Source of the DNA: Deinococcus marmoris
Lineage (GTDB): Bacteria; Deinococcota; Deinococci; Deinococcales; Deinococcaceae
DNA: 64,000 nucleotides
Reading direction: 5' to 3'
NCBI RefSeq assembly: GCF_001949125.1
Contig: NZ_MSTI01000007.1
Coordinates: forward strand, 28,986 to 92,985
Made by a program: the position numbers and the translations under genes. The notes under the pieces are model-generated. The model was not told where the DNA came from. It did not search any database and worked only from the letters and a program-made list of their open reading frames with translations. The stretch's first letter is position 1; each line of letters begins with the position of its first letter. Below, in pieces: positions 1-7,779 of this stretch.

Positions 1-16
1 GAAGGCAGCGCGGCTG

Positions 17-421
17 ATGGACGTGGACGTGAAGACCATCATGGCGGCCATCGACGGCCACGCTCTGGAAGCCACTGGGCCAGATCGGCGCTCGCTGAAG
101 ATCGCGCACGCGGCGCTGGACACCTGGGACCGCAACGGGCGGCCCATGTGGGTGCGCCAGCCGGAGCCAGTGGCTTACGGCGTGCGTCTGCTGGTAGGCG
201 GTCTGGTGGCTGACAACGAGTTGTCCGCGAAGGCTGTGGCCGACGCCGCTGAACGGATGGGCCTGCCCCGCACGATCACCCACAGCATGATCCGGGGCGA
301 TCTGGCCCACGCCAGCGTGACCGCCCTGACCTGTCTGGCAGGCGTGCTGGATCAGATGCTCGGACGGACTCTGGGCCTGGAGGAACTGATCGAGGTCTGG
401 AGACCGGAGGGAAGGCCGTGA
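17..421 (+). CDS. hypothetical protein, small first gene of the left operon
   Basis: Protein of 134 aa, mostly helical by composition, with no motif I recognise. The reading frame stays open back to base 2 of the window, so the true start may lie upstream; the ATG at 17 has only a weak GAAGG ribosome-binding site. It ends with a 4-bp GTGA overlap with the next gene, which supports it as a member of the rightward operon 17-2679. Function unknown. Confidence 0.6.
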   Translation: MDVDVKTIMAAIDGHALEATGPDRRSLKIAHAALDTWDRNGRPMWVRQPEPVAYGVRLLVGGLVADNELSAKAVADAAERMGLPRTITHSMIRGDLAHASVTALTCLAGVLDQMLGRTLGLEELIEVWRPEGRP

Positions 422-705
422 CCCGCACTCTAGCCGATGATCTACGCCAGCTTGAGCGCCTGAACGTCATCATCCACCATCAGGCTGCCGACACGGGCCA
501 TCTTCAGGAGCTGCTGGAACTGCCTCAACTTAAGAAAGACAAGCCTGTCCATCTGCCAGGAGACCGCGCTCGTTGGCACTCTGCCCGCCGACGCCTGCGC
601 TGGATGATCGCCAAGCGAGACCGATTCGAGATCGTTGTCCGGCAAGCTCTGGAAGAAACGCGCAGCCCTTACGTTACTGACGAGGAGGAACCCGGTGGAT
701 TTTAA
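418..705 (+). CDS. hypothetical protein
   Basis: Protein of 95 aa starting at GTG, overlapping the preceding stop by 4 bp (GTGA), so probably translationally coupled. It is rich in Arg, Leu and Glu and reads as a small helical protein with a basic middle (residues about 40-65). No recognised domain. It overlaps the next gene by 11 bp. Confidence 0.6.
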   Translation: MTRTLADDLRQLERLNVIIHHQAADTGHLQELLELPQLKKDKPVHLPGDRARWHSARRRLRWMIAKRDRFEIVVRQALEETRSPYVTDEEEPGGF

Positions 706-1075
706 TGACAAACGCGCTCAGGAGCTGCAAATCTACTTCGCCTTGATGGTCCCGCAGTGCATTCTTGACTTCCAGCGGCGTGGCATCACCGACGCCCAGG
801 CCGCAGCGAAGGAGCTATACGCGCAGGAGGGCTTTCAAGACCGCCTCACCTATTGCGAGGACATGCTGCATGGCCCGTTCGATCAGGACCGCCGCCAGAG
901 CAAACTCGCCTATGCCCAGGTGATCGCCGCTGCCAGCCTGACGCCGGGCGGAGTGGAGGCGTGGGGCCTACACTTTGAAGCGGCGCGCGGGCCGTTCTAT
1001 TCGAGTCGCACGCCAGAGGCCAGCGCCACCGTCATGCTGAACTTTGGGCCGCTGTTTGCTGGGATGGGCGCATGA
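695..1075 (+). CDS. hypothetical protein
   Basis: Protein of 126 aa. I place the start at GTG 695 because a GAGGAGG ribosome-binding site lies 7-8 nt upstream; a longer TTG-initiated frame from 635 would have no such site and would overlap the upstream gene far more. It contains a Cys pair too far apart for a zinc knuckle and no motif I know. It ends in an ATGA overlap with the next gene. Confidence 0.6.
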   Translation: MDFNDKRAQELQIYFALMVPQCILDFQRRGITDAQAAAKELYAQEGFQDRLTYCEDMLHGPFDQDRRQSKLAYAQVIAAASLTPGGVEAWGLHFEAARGPFYSSRTPEASATVMLNFGPLFAGMGA

Positions 1076-1311
1076 ACAGCTTCAAGATTGGCGATCAGGT
1101 GGAAGTGCTGAACGGTGGCAAGAACATCCTGACAGGTACAAGGGGGCACATCACCGAACTCAGCAGGCCAGGTGAGGGCATCTATCAGTCGGATGGCGTA
1201 GACATTCCCGCCTGCCGCGTGGACTGGCCGGAATGCACCCACGTCTACGGCGGGAAACGCGGCATATGGGTGGACGGACCGAGTCTGCGCCGCCTGGACG
1301 CAGAGTCATGA
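1072..1311 (+). CDS. small SH3/KOW-like hypothetical protein
   Basis: Protein of 79 aa overlapping both neighbours by 4 bp. The N-terminal pattern (FKIGDQVEVLNGGKN, later GTRGHITEL) is like the short beta-barrel KOW/SH3 folds used in nucleic-acid or protein binding; this is a fold impression only. Function unknown. Confidence 0.6.
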   Translation: MNSFKIGDQVEVLNGGKNILTGTRGHITELSRPGEGIYQSDGVDIPACRVDWPECTHVYGGKRGIWVDGPSLRRLDAES

Positions 1312-1835
1312 CCACCATGCAGATCAAGGGCATCACCCTGACCCATCCCTGGGCCTGGGTCATCGCGGAAGGCGGCAAGAACATCGAGAACCGGACCTGG
1401 CGGCCAGAGAAGCAGGGCGGACGGATCGGCATGTATCTGGCAATTCACGGCGGACGGCTGCACGGCCCGAACACGGCGGGGCGTGCGGAAGCGCGGGTAT
1501 CCCTGGCTTCGGTCATCACCACGATGGGCTGGGAAGGCGAGCAAGATCCAAAGACCATGCTCAGACTGCGGTGCGGTCTGGAAGTCGCCAATGAAACGGA
1601 TTACATGCCCACTGGCATCATTGCCGTGGCACGGCTGGCCGATGTGCGGGAGGACCACGACAACCCCTGGAGCGTGTTCGGTCAGTACCACTGGCACCTG
1701 GCCGACGTGACCCCGCTCTCTGAATCTGTCCCCCACAAAGGGGCGCAGGGGTTGTGGAGCCTGGAACGGGACGCGCTGGCGCAGGTGCGGACGCTGTATC
1801 GGGAGGCACTTAAAGCCAAAACGGCGGCGGCGTGA
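1308..1835 (+). CDS. ASCH-domain protein
   Basis: Protein of 175 aa. The N-terminus reads GITLTHPWAWVIAEGGKNIENRTW, the signature opening of ASCH (PUA-like) proteins, which in phages and bacteria are thought to bind RNA or modified bases. A conserved-type GIIAVARLADV strand follows near residue 105. I start at ATG 1308 (ATGA overlap with the upstream gene) instead of an earlier frame from 1233. A second, unrelated-looking ASCH protein is encoded at 10911-11585. Confidence 0.8.
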   Translation: MTTMQIKGITLTHPWAWVIAEGGKNIENRTWRPEKQGGRIGMYLAIHGGRLHGPNTAGRAEARVSLASVITTMGWEGEQDPKTMLRLRCGLEVANETDYMPTGIIAVARLADVREDHDNPWSVFGQYHWHLADVTPLSESVPHKGAQGLWSLERDALAQVRTLYREALKAKTAAA

Positions 1836-2104
1836 AGGCCGATGTCAGGGCGCAACTGGAGGCGCTGGCCACCCGCCGCCGCGAGGCCGTCGAACTGCTG
1901 GGCGCGGGCGCTCACAACGATTTCGAGTTGCTGGCCGTCATGGCGGCGTTGTCGGGCTGGATCACGCGCGGGCGGGCAGCAGAGATGATCGGGGTGGACC
2001 TTGCGCACTACCGCCGGGAAGTGGAGCCGTATTTCGTGGTGGTGATTCAGAAGGAATGGCCGGAGAAGTGGGCGCAGGTTCAAGCAAGGGGAGAAGCGAT
2101 ATGA
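1832..2104 (+). CDS. hypothetical protein
   Basis: Protein of 90 aa with a GTG start in a 4-bp GTGA overlap. Residues about 1-60 look like one helical bundle with a possible helix-turn-helix (ITRGRAAEMIGVDLAHYRREV). That could indicate a small DNA-binding protein, but the match is weak. Confidence 0.55.
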   Translation: MKADVRAQLEALATRRREAVELLGAGAHNDFELLAVMAALSGWITRGRAAEMIGVDLAHYRREVEPYFVVVIQKEWPEKWAQVQARGEAI

Positions 2105-2388
2105 AAGACGCAAAAGCATCAGAGAAGGCGCGGCGGCTGGCGAATCAGGCCCACGATCACGCTGATTTTGTGGCGGCCATCGCCCATCACGTCACCCATG
2201 AGGCAAGCAACAACATGCTCCGGCATGCAGCTACGCACCTGCGGCAGATGGCGGGGTTTTTGGAGAGCGAATACGCCCTGGAAGCGCCGCTCTCTGAACA
2301 GGCGGCAAGAGAATTGAGCGAGAACGTGTCACACATGCGCGGCGCAGCCCTCAAGGCCAAGCCAGAGGAGGAAGTAGATGGGGATTAA
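2101..2388 (+). CDS. hypothetical helical protein
   Basis: Protein of 95 aa, predicted almost entirely helical and rich in His and Ala. The start at ATG 2101 has a good AGGGGAG ribosome-binding site and an ATGA-type overlap; a longer frame from 2056 lacks this. No domain recognised. Confidence 0.6.
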   Translation: MKDAKASEKARRLANQAHDHADFVAAIAHHVTHEASNNMLRHAATHLRQMAGFLESEYALEAPLSEQAARELSENVSHMRGAALKAKPEEEVDGD

Positions 2389-2626
2389 GAGCAAGCGCGT
2401 GGCCTTTACGTTCGATGACACCAGCCTTCGAACGCTGGAGCAGATGACGGACGAGGGCAGGTATAACAGCCTGGCCGACTGCGTGCGGGAGTCGCTGCAA
2501 ATCACCCGCGCACTTTCGCTTCAGGCACGGCGCGGCTATACCGAGCTGGTTGTCCGCAGTCCAGGCACGAACGCTGAGCGGGTGATCGTAATTCCGCGCC
2601 TACTGATCTTTGCAGGAGAGAAATGA
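2378..2626 (+). CDS. ribbon-helix-helix-like protein
   Basis: Protein of 82 aa with a strong AGAGGAGGA ribosome-binding site. A short beta strand (KRVAFTFDD) is followed by two helices (SLRTLEQMTDEGRYNS, ADCVRESLQITRALS), the order expected of MetJ/Arc/CopG ribbon-helix-helix DNA-binding proteins. A C-terminal strand region follows. It could be an operon repressor; no target site is identified. Confidence 0.55.
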   Translation: MGIKSKRVAFTFDDTSLRTLEQMTDEGRYNSLADCVRESLQITRALSLQARRGYTELVVRSPGTNAERVIVIPRLLIFAGEK

Positions 2627-2679
2627 GCGGCATCAGCCCCAGGCACAGGCGGAACAAGAAGGGCACGCCGATCCTCTAG
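2623..2679 (+). CDS. 18-aa basic micro-ORF
   Basis: ATG 2623 overlaps the preceding stop by 4 bp (ATGA) and has an AGGAGAG ribosome-binding site. The product is an 18-residue, strongly basic peptide (MSGISPRHRRNKKGTPIL). Similar 4-bp-coupled micro-ORFs occur elsewhere in the window, so it may be genuinely translated. Function unknown. Confidence 0.4.
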   Translation: MSGISPRHRRNKKGTPIL

Positions 2680-2753
2680 CGTCGCCCCTGCCATCCCCCT
2701 CTCAATGTCCTCATGGAAACGCCAGCAACACCCTTTTCCGGAAACCCTATACA

Positions 2754-2790
2754 CGCGTCGCCTGTCGTCAGGGCGGCGCGGTTCTTCATT
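2754..2790 (+). terminator. possible intrinsic terminator of the left operon
   Basis: A 9-bp GC-rich stem (CGCGTCGCC 2754-2762 with GGCGGCGCG 2772-2780, one G-T pair) is followed by GTTCTTCATT. It lies between the convergent ends of the left operon and parB. The T-tract is poor, so termination efficiency is uncertain. Bases 2680-2753 hold nothing else recognisable. Confidence 0.4.
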
Positions 2791-3688
2791 CCTGTCCCAG
2801 CGCCTTCTTGACCGAGTCCGGCATCTTCCCCATCCACTTGTTTAGCTCGCTCTGCTCCTTGTCATTCAGCCGCCTCAGCCACGTCACGCTGCCCAGCGTG
2901 CGCCCCAGCCGGGCCACCTCGCGCTCGTTCAGGGCCGTGCGGGTGGGCCGGTCCCGCAGTGCGGCCAGTCGGTCCCTCAGTTCCCGGTGCGTGGCTCCAC
3001 TCAGGGCCAGGGCCAGCAGCTCCGCCTGATGCTCTGAGGGCGCAGCCGCCACCACGCCGCCCAGCGTGTACGGCAGTCCGGCGTCCAGCGCGTCCAGCAC
3101 CGGCTGAGGCCAGCTCAGGATGCGGAGCTTATTGGTCACGAAGCTCGTCCATTCCCCCAGGGCCAGCCGGGCGAATAGGGCCTCCAGCGCCGCGACATCC
3201 TCGCCGCCGTGGCTCCTGGCCCGGTACAGCCGCCCGCGTGCGCCGTCCGCATCGGTGCCCAGGGCCAGGGCGGCGAGGCGCACGGTGGCCGTGACCTCCT
3301 CGTACATGCTCAAACCCTCGCGTTGCAGGTTCTCGATCAGCGCGGCGGCCAGGGCGGCAGTGTCATCCAGATCCCGCACGATCACCGGCACCTCGCTCAA
3401 CCCGGCCAGTTCAGCGGCCCGCCAGCGCCGTTCACCCGCGATGATCTCAAATCCGTCCTCGGCGGGCCGGACCAGCAGGGGTTGCAGGACGCCCTGCTCC
3501 CGGATGCTGCGGGCCAGTTCGTCTAGGGCGGCCTGGGCAAACATCCGGCGTGGCTGGAAGGAGCCGGGGCGCAGACTCTGAAGGGGCACGCTGCGGGCGT
3601 CCAGACCGGGACGGGCCAGGGCGGAGGCGTCGCCCAACAGGGCTTCGAGGCCCAGACGGGGTTTGGGTTTCTTCGGTCTCGCGGTCAT
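2786..3688 (-). CDS. parB: ParB partition protein
   Basis: Protein of 300 aa. The start at 3688 forms a 4-bp ATGA overlap with parA. The N-terminal domain has the CTPase/ParB box ([15 protein letters not shown], then [16 protein letters not shown]), followed by a helix-turn-helix region and a C-terminal tail ending near [15 protein letters not shown]. Known ParB proteins bind centromere sites (parS), load as CTP-dependent clamps and stimulate ParA. Together with ParA this would segregate the genome as a plasmid. The cognate site is not proven; candidates are the 28-bp-spaced repeats at 4506-4569 and the palindrome at 4623. Confidence 0.93.
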   Translation of the reverse strand: MTARPKKPKPRLGLEALLGDASALARPGLDARSVPLQSLRPGSFQPRRMFAQAALDELARSIREQGVLQPLLVRPAEDGFEIIAGERRWRAAELAGLSEVPVIVRDLDDTAALAAALIENLQREGLSMYEEVTATVRLAALALGTDADGARGRLYRARSHGGEDVAALEALFARLALGEWTSFVTNKLRILSWPQPVLDALDAGLPYTLGGVVAAAPSEHQAELLALALSGATHRELRDRLAALRDRPTRTALNEREVARLGRTLGSVTWLRRLNDKEQSELNKWMGKMPDSVKKALGQE

Positions 3689-4440
3689 ATCACCACTCCC
3701 AGGGCCTGCGCGACTTCGCGCGTCAGGCGTTTGATGTCCTCGTGAACGGGGCTGCCCGGTGCATACACGCCCACTGGCTCCCCGGCCATCGTGCTGTCCA
3801 GCCACACGGCCTCCCTCTGCGGCATGGGTTCCGAGAGCGGGGACAGGTAGGCGCGCAGCTCGTCCAATACCGTGCGGTCATGCGTGCGGCGGGCGTCGTA
3901 TAGGGTGGGCACGTACAGGGCCACCGTCAGTTCCGGGCGCAGGCGGCGATACAGGGCGGTGGCCCGCTGAAGGCCGGGCAGGGCGTCGAGGCCCTTTTGC
4001 CGCGTCGGCACTGGCACGATCAGGCGATCAGCCGCAAGCGCGCCGAGGATGGCGAGCTGGCCGAGGCTGGGCGGGCTGTCGATCAGGCACACGTCGTACT
4101 GATCCGACACTGTCTGAAGCGCCTGCCGGAGGAACAGGTGTGCGCCGGGCATGCTGGCGATACCAATCTCGGCCTGAGCGAGATCCACCTGGGCGGGGAT
4201 GACGGAGAGGCCGTGGGCCTGCCGGGGAGTGGGGAGGGGCGCGCCCTCGGTGGCAACGGGATAGACTGTTTCCGCAAGATCAACATCCGTTAAACCCATC
4301 CAGGACGTAGAATTTCCCTGTGGGTCGAGATCGGCCAGCAACACCCGCAGGCCCATCCGAGACAGCTCATGCCCCACGTTCAGGGTGATTGAAGTCTTCC
4401 CTGCCCCTCCGGCGTGGTTGAACACTGTGGCTGTAACCAT
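3685..4440 (-). CDS. parA: ParA partition ATPase
   Basis: Protein of 251 aa. It has a deviant Walker A box ([10 protein letters not shown], residues about 8-17), a switch region [10 protein letters not shown] and Walker [10 protein letters not shown], all typical of type Ia/Ib ParA ATPases; lack of an N-terminal HTH suggests the short form. ParA moves ParB-bound DNA over the nucleoid. I start at 4440 because the P-loop begins eight residues later. A TAGCAT hexamer ends about 7 nt before the ATG and no ribosome-binding site is visible, a leaderless arrangement. parB follows with a 4-bp overlap. Confidence 0.93.
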   Translation of the reverse strand: MVTATVFNHAGGAGKTSITLNVGHELSRMGLRVLLADLDPQGNSTSWMGLTDVDLAETVYPVATEGAPLPTPRQAHGLSVIPAQVDLAQAEIGIASMPGAHLFLRQALQTVSDQYDVCLIDSPPSLGQLAILGALAADRLIVPVPTRQKGLDALPGLQRATALYRRLRPELTVALYVPTLYDARRTHDRTVLDELRAYLSPLSEPMPQREAVWLDSTMAGEPVGVYAPGSPVHEDIKRLTREVAQALGVVI

Positions 4441-4505
4441 GTGCAGGATGCTAGCGCGGAATGTGCGCGGGGCCACATCGGGCGGCGGGCGGATTGATGG
4501 GGGGC

Positions 4506-4569
4506 TGTGGGACAACGCCTCAAAGTTAGCGTGTGTGGGACGGGGCTTTCAGAGTGCAGTTTGTGGGGA
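4506..4569. repeat. three TGTGGG repeats at exact 28-bp spacing upstream of parA
   Basis: TGTGGGAC occurs at 4506-4513 and 4534-4541 and TGTGGGGA at 4562-4569, start to start 28 bp each. They lie in the 197-bp gap between parA and the next gene. Regular short repeats beside parAB are typical of partition centromeres or ParA/ParB operators; this role is inferred. Confidence 0.55.
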
Positions 4570-4622
4570 ATGGGGAGGCATTCCAGCAAAGACCCCACCA
4601 CAACAAAGCGTCGGAGCGGGGT

Positions 4623-4641
4623 CAACTTAACGTAAAGCTAG
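4623..4641. promoter_or_regulatory. dispersed operator/centromere-like site A
   Basis: CAACTTAACGTAAAGCTAG, nearly identical to sites B (41630), C (43104) and D (43798) and in the same orientation. The core CTTAACG-TAAAG is a near-palindrome. It overlaps the last codons of the 4638-5006 gene and faces parA. It could be a ParB site or a phage repressor operator. Confidence 0.6.
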
Positions 4642-5006
4642 AACAGCGGTACCTGTCCCCGCATCTCGCATCCCTCGAAATCCGTGGCCCAAACGTGGCC
4701 CTCTCCGTCGCAGAGTGCGCAGGCCCCTTCCTCGCCCACGCCGCTGCCATCGCAAGCCGGGCAGCGTTCGCGGGCCGGGCCGTCGGTCAGGGGTGGCCCG
4801 CCAGAGCCACGCAGGTAGACCGTCACCTCGTAGACCAGACCGCACGCCTCACAGCCGATCTCGTAATCCGTGCGGGGCATCTCGGCGTCCGACTGGAAGG
4901 CCAGAACGGTCTGGCGGTTGCGGGCGTCATCTTTGCAGGCGGGGCACTTGAACGGGCGGTGTTCAAATCGGCGGTCAATGTGCTGGGTGGGATACTCACA
5001 GCTCAT
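4638..5006 (-). CDS. cysteine-rich zinc-binding protein
   Basis: Protein of 122 aa with four Cys pairs: CPAC near residue 21, CEAC near 52, then CPACDGSG and CALCDGEG near 82 and 95, the last two resembling DnaJ-type CxxCxGxG zinc knuckles. It is the last gene of the leftward early operon and overlaps its upstream neighbour by 4 bp. Partner unknown. Confidence 0.7.
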   Translation of the reverse strand: MSCEYPTQHIDRRFEHRPFKCPACKDDARNRQTVLAFQSDAEMPRTDYEIGCEACGLVYEVTVYLRGSGGPPLTDGPARERCPACDGSGVGEEGACALCDGEGHVWATDFEGCEMRGQVPLF

Positions 5007-5413
5007 GAGTCGGCGCTCGCCTTCAGCGCGTCCAGCACCACAGCCGCCAGCGCCTCTGCGGGAGAGGGTTCCTCGGATTCAACGTCATCCACGTCCTCGA
5101 CTTCCGTGGAGTCCTGGCCAGGGTTGCGGTACAGCGCGGCTCGGTAGGTCTTGCCGGAGCGGTAGATGGCCCACTCCCAGCCGCGCTCGTCGCATTCCTC
5201 GCGCAGTGCGCCCTCCAGGGCTACTCGCTGCTGCCAGCTTTCCCCAGGCTGGTCTAGGGTGTTCATGGTGGACGTGCAACCCAGGTACTCCCGGTTGCCA
5301 TCCACCCGTCCATGGAAGCTGGTGACGTGATAGGTCCGTACAGGGATGCTGCGGACGCTGAACCGCTCAGGCAGCAGCTCGGCCAGCTCCATCAGTAGAT
5401 CGGGCAGGCTCAC
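5003..5413 (-). CDS. hypothetical protein
   Basis: Protein of 136 aa, 4-bp overlaps on both sides. An alpha/beta N-terminal half is followed by an acidic stretch (residues about 100-120, many Asp, Glu and Val). No recognised motif. Confidence 0.65.
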   Translation of the reverse strand: MSLPDLLMELAELLPERFSVRSIPVRTYHVTSFHGRVDGNREYLGCTSTMNTLDQPGESWQQRVALEGALREECDERGWEWAIYRSGKTYRAALYRNPGQDSTEVEDVDDVESEEPSPAEALAAVVLDALKASADS

Positions 5414-5748
5414 GCTCCTGCCTCCGGGTCCAGGATCCCCAGCCCCACGCCTGCCAGCCTTGCTGCCGCCACGTCGATGCCAAGATCACGGGCTATCTCG
5501 GCACTTCTGGCAGATTGCCCCACCCGCCGCCCCTCCATGACCACCGTGCCCATCGCCAGCTCTGTGGCCCAGCGCCGCACATCCTGACCCCCCAGCTTCT
5601 CCAGCTCACTGAACGTCCGTAGCACCCGCAGGGCCGCATCGCTCAGCTCAGGTTCCGGTGCGTCAAAGCGCAGGGCGCTCAGGCGCTGATAATCCTGTCG
5701 GGCCTCCAGCCAGTCGGCGAGGGCAGTCAGGGCATAGGAGCCGCTCAC
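5410..5748 (-). CDS. hypothetical protein
   Basis: Protein of 112 aa, helical, member of the overlapping early operon (GTGA/ATGA junctions). The N-terminal pattern (ALADWLEARQDYQRLSALR) could be a TPR-like helix pair, but one repeat is not enough to claim it. Confidence 0.6.
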   Translation of the reverse strand: MSGSYALTALADWLEARQDYQRLSALRFDAPEPELSDAALRVLRTFSELEKLGGQDVRRWATELAMGTVVMEGRRVGQSARSAEIARDLGIDVAAARLAGVGLGILDPEAGA

Positions 5749-6422
5749 AGCCCCTGCCCCGGCACGCAGCCCGCTTCCTGGCAGCCCACGAGGGGTGAGA
5801 TGGTTGCACAGCTCTCCGATACGGCAGAGGGATTGGCCTGAGACAGATGCGCCAGACGAACCGCCATGCCGAACTGGTTGCCACTTAGCCCCAGCTCGTC
5901 CAGCAGAGGCACCCGCTTGATCTGCTCCTCATAGGTCAGCTCGCGGAACGCCTGAACGCCCTCCCCCACTGCATCGGCAATCGCCACGGCAGCCTGACAG
6001 GTGGCCAGCTCATAACCCTGATGCGCCCAGGCGGTGTCCGGGGCGTTCTTGAGGAAGCGGGCGAGGCGGGCCTGGAAGGGCGTGGGCAGCAGGGCGATGG
6101 CGGCCTCCTGGGCGGCGCGCCCTTCCAGATATTCGTCGCGGTCTTTCTCGCGGCGTTCGTCGATGTCCCGCTGCCACTCGGCCATGTGCTGGGCCTCGGT
6201 CTGATACAGGAACACCTGCCCGTCAATCACGATGCCTCGCACGGGATAGCCGGTGCCCTTGCCATACAGGCGGATGGACTGGCCGGGCTGTGGGATGAAT
6301 GGGCCAGCGGAAATGCCGAGAGACCAGCCGGTGTCCATTGTGACGGTGCGGCCCTCTTCCCCAACGCTGGCGATGATGGCGTCTTCAAACTGCGTATCGG
6401 CGGAGAGATCAGGATGCGTCAT
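5745..6422 (-). CDS. hypothetical protein
   Basis: Protein of 225 aa. Residues 20-75 form a small all-beta segment (TMDTGWSLGI, GQSIRLYGKGTG), followed by a charged helix (AEWQRDIDERREKDRDEYLEGR) and a helical C-terminal half. This layout is frequent in hypothetical proteins of actinobacterial phages. No catalytic motif seen. Confidence 0.65.
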   Translation of the reverse strand: MTHPDLSADTQFEDAIIASVGEEGRTVTMDTGWSLGISAGPFIPQPGQSIRLYGKGTGYPVRGIVIDGQVFLYQTEAQHMAEWQRDIDERREKDRDEYLEGRAAQEAAIALLPTPFQARLARFLKNAPDTAWAHQGYELATCQAAVAIADAVGEGVQAFRELTYEEQIKRVPLLDELGLSGNQFGMAVRLAHLSQANPSAVSESCATISPLVGCQEAGCVPGQGL

Positions 6423-6682
6423 GGGTGTACCTCGATTTGGATGACTTCAAAGCATGTGTCTGCGCCGTTGTACTGGGCGGGGCCGAAGATCGCCATGAAC
6501 TGCCAGAGCGGCCAGCTCATCTGCCCGTCCAGGTCCGGTTGCTGGAACACGTAGTCGGTTTTCATGGACTGCGGCAACAGATCTCGCTGGGCGGCCTCGT
6601 GCTTCCGCAGGACCACCACGCCGCGCCGGGTCAGGCGGACGTAGACGAATTGATTGATGCCAGTGGGCACGCGGTCTTTCAT
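6419..6682 (-). CDS. hypothetical protein
   Basis: Protein of 87 aa. I start at ATG 6682, which makes a 4-bp overlap with the upstream gene; the longer frame from 7162 is a shadow of that gene. Mixed alpha/beta, with an aromatic-rich middle. Function unknown. Confidence 0.6.
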   Translation of the reverse strand: MKDRVPTGINQFVYVRLTRRGVVVLRKHEAAQRDLLPQSMKTDYVFQQPDLDGQMSWPLWQFMAIFGPAQYNGADTCFEVIQIEVHP

Positions 6683-7098
6683 GGATGGACCTCCGGCGTC
6701 TGGGCCAGTCGCCAGTACGCCATCTTTCGTTTCTGCTTTGGGGTCCGCTCGGCCCAGCCGTCGTCCACCGCGCGGCGCAGGGCGGCCTGAAAAATCCCCC
6801 ACGTCACCTGTCCCTGAACCGCCTGCCACAGTTCGGTGGTACTCCGCCACTCCGCGTCCAGCAGTGGCAGCAGCACCACATGCGCCGCCTGGACCCGGAG
6901 CGAGGGCAACGGCGGCAGCGTGACCGTCTCTGCGTCCGCATCTGCTGCCAGGGCGCGCAACTCCCGTGCGCAGGTCAGCAGCGTCTCGGCCTCCCCACGC
7001 GGTTCGGTGGTCTTCCAGCCGAATTCGTCGCGGTGAAGCTGGCGGAGGAACGCGGCCCGGTCCTCCCAGGTCTGGGCAAGGGTGTCGGCTGGGGTCAT
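6679..7098 (-). CDS. hypothetical protein with possible winged helix
   Basis: Protein of 139 aa. The C-terminal half (TTELWQAVQGQVTWGIFQAALRRAVDDGWAER) has the helix spacing of a winged-helix domain. The N-terminus looks like a helical cap. 4-bp overlaps at both ends. Confidence 0.6.
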   Translation of the reverse strand: MTPADTLAQTWEDRAAFLRQLHRDEFGWKTTEPRGEAETLLTCARELRALAADADAETVTLPPLPSLRVQAAHVVLLPLLDAEWRSTTELWQAVQGQVTWGIFQAALRRAVDDGWAERTPKQKRKMAYWRLAQTPEVHP

Positions 7099-7499
7099 GG
7101 GGCCGCCTGAGCGTTAAGAGCGGCGATATACCGTTCAAGAAACATGCGGTCACCATCTTCATAGCCCATGTTCAAAAGAGCGGTTGCCATCCGCTCCGGG
7201 GCGTCAAGTAGATGTCCAATCCTCTTGATCGCCTCTTCAAACCATATTTTTGAGCCAGCCAGTTCGTCAGACATCTGGTGACACGCAATTTCAAATGCTT
7301 TGGCCGGGTTCTGGGCATGGGCTGGCTCAGAAAGGGCGGCGGCAAGTGGCAGAAAGGGGCCATGCCCAGCACGGTCCATCGGGGCGTCCTTGAGTATGCG
7401 CGTTCCCCCGCAGCGACAGCAGGTTTGCGGGCATTGGGGTGGCATAGAGAGCAGGGCAGGGCCAGTGGTGTGCCAGCAGTGGGTGCATGGTTCATTCAT
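7095..7499 (-). CDS. hypothetical protein with N-terminal zinc ribbon
   Basis: Protein of 134 aa. Start at ATG 7499, preceded by a GAGG ribosome-binding site and overlapping the upstream micro-gene by 4 bp. Residues 4-35 contain CTHC and CCRC pairs, a likely zinc ribbon. The remainder is helical. Confidence 0.6.
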   Translation of the reverse strand: MNEPCTHCWHTTGPALLSMPPQCPQTCCRCGGTRILKDAPMDRAGHGPFLPLAAALSEPAHAQNPAKAFEIACHQMSDELAGSKIWFEEAIKRIGHLLDAPERMATALLNMGYEDGDRMFLERYIAALNAQAAP

Positions 7500-7576
7500 G
7501 GGCAACCTCGGGCATAGAGGCGGCGCTTGAGCAGCGTGTGGGGGCCGCCCCGCTTGTGGCGAAAGCGCTCGCTCAC
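7496..7576 (-). CDS. 26-aa basic micro-gene
   Basis: GTG at 7576 overlaps the upstream stop by 4 bp (GTGA) and its own stop overlaps the next ATG by 4 bp (ATGA), so it fits exactly into the chain of coupled genes and fills what would otherwise be a gap. The 26-residue product is very basic (SERFRHKRGGPHTLLKRR). Function unknown. Confidence 0.55.
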   Translation of the reverse strand: MSERFRHKRGGPHTLLKRRLYARGCP

Positions 7577-7779
7577 CTGCTGGCCCCGTCGGGCAAGTCG
7601 TCGCCCATCCGCTCGAACAGCGCTTGACCCTCAACGGCAAGCCCGCGCTGCTGCGCCCAGCCACCGATCAGCTCGAACATGCTGTCGTCCATCTCCCGCT
7701 GCTGCCTGGCAGTCAGGGGGTGGCCATCAGTCCGAGTAAATCGGTACTCGGCCAGCATTGCCTTCCACTGGTCAGGCAT
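7573..7779 (-). CDS. hypothetical protein
   Basis: Protein of 68 aa, helical with charged termini. Overlaps its upstream neighbour by 8 bp and the downstream micro-gene by 4 bp. No motif recognised. Confidence 0.55.
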   Translation of the reverse strand: MPDQWKAMLAEYRFTRTDGHPLTARQQREMDDSMFELIGGWAQQRGLAVEGQALFERMGDDLPDGASR

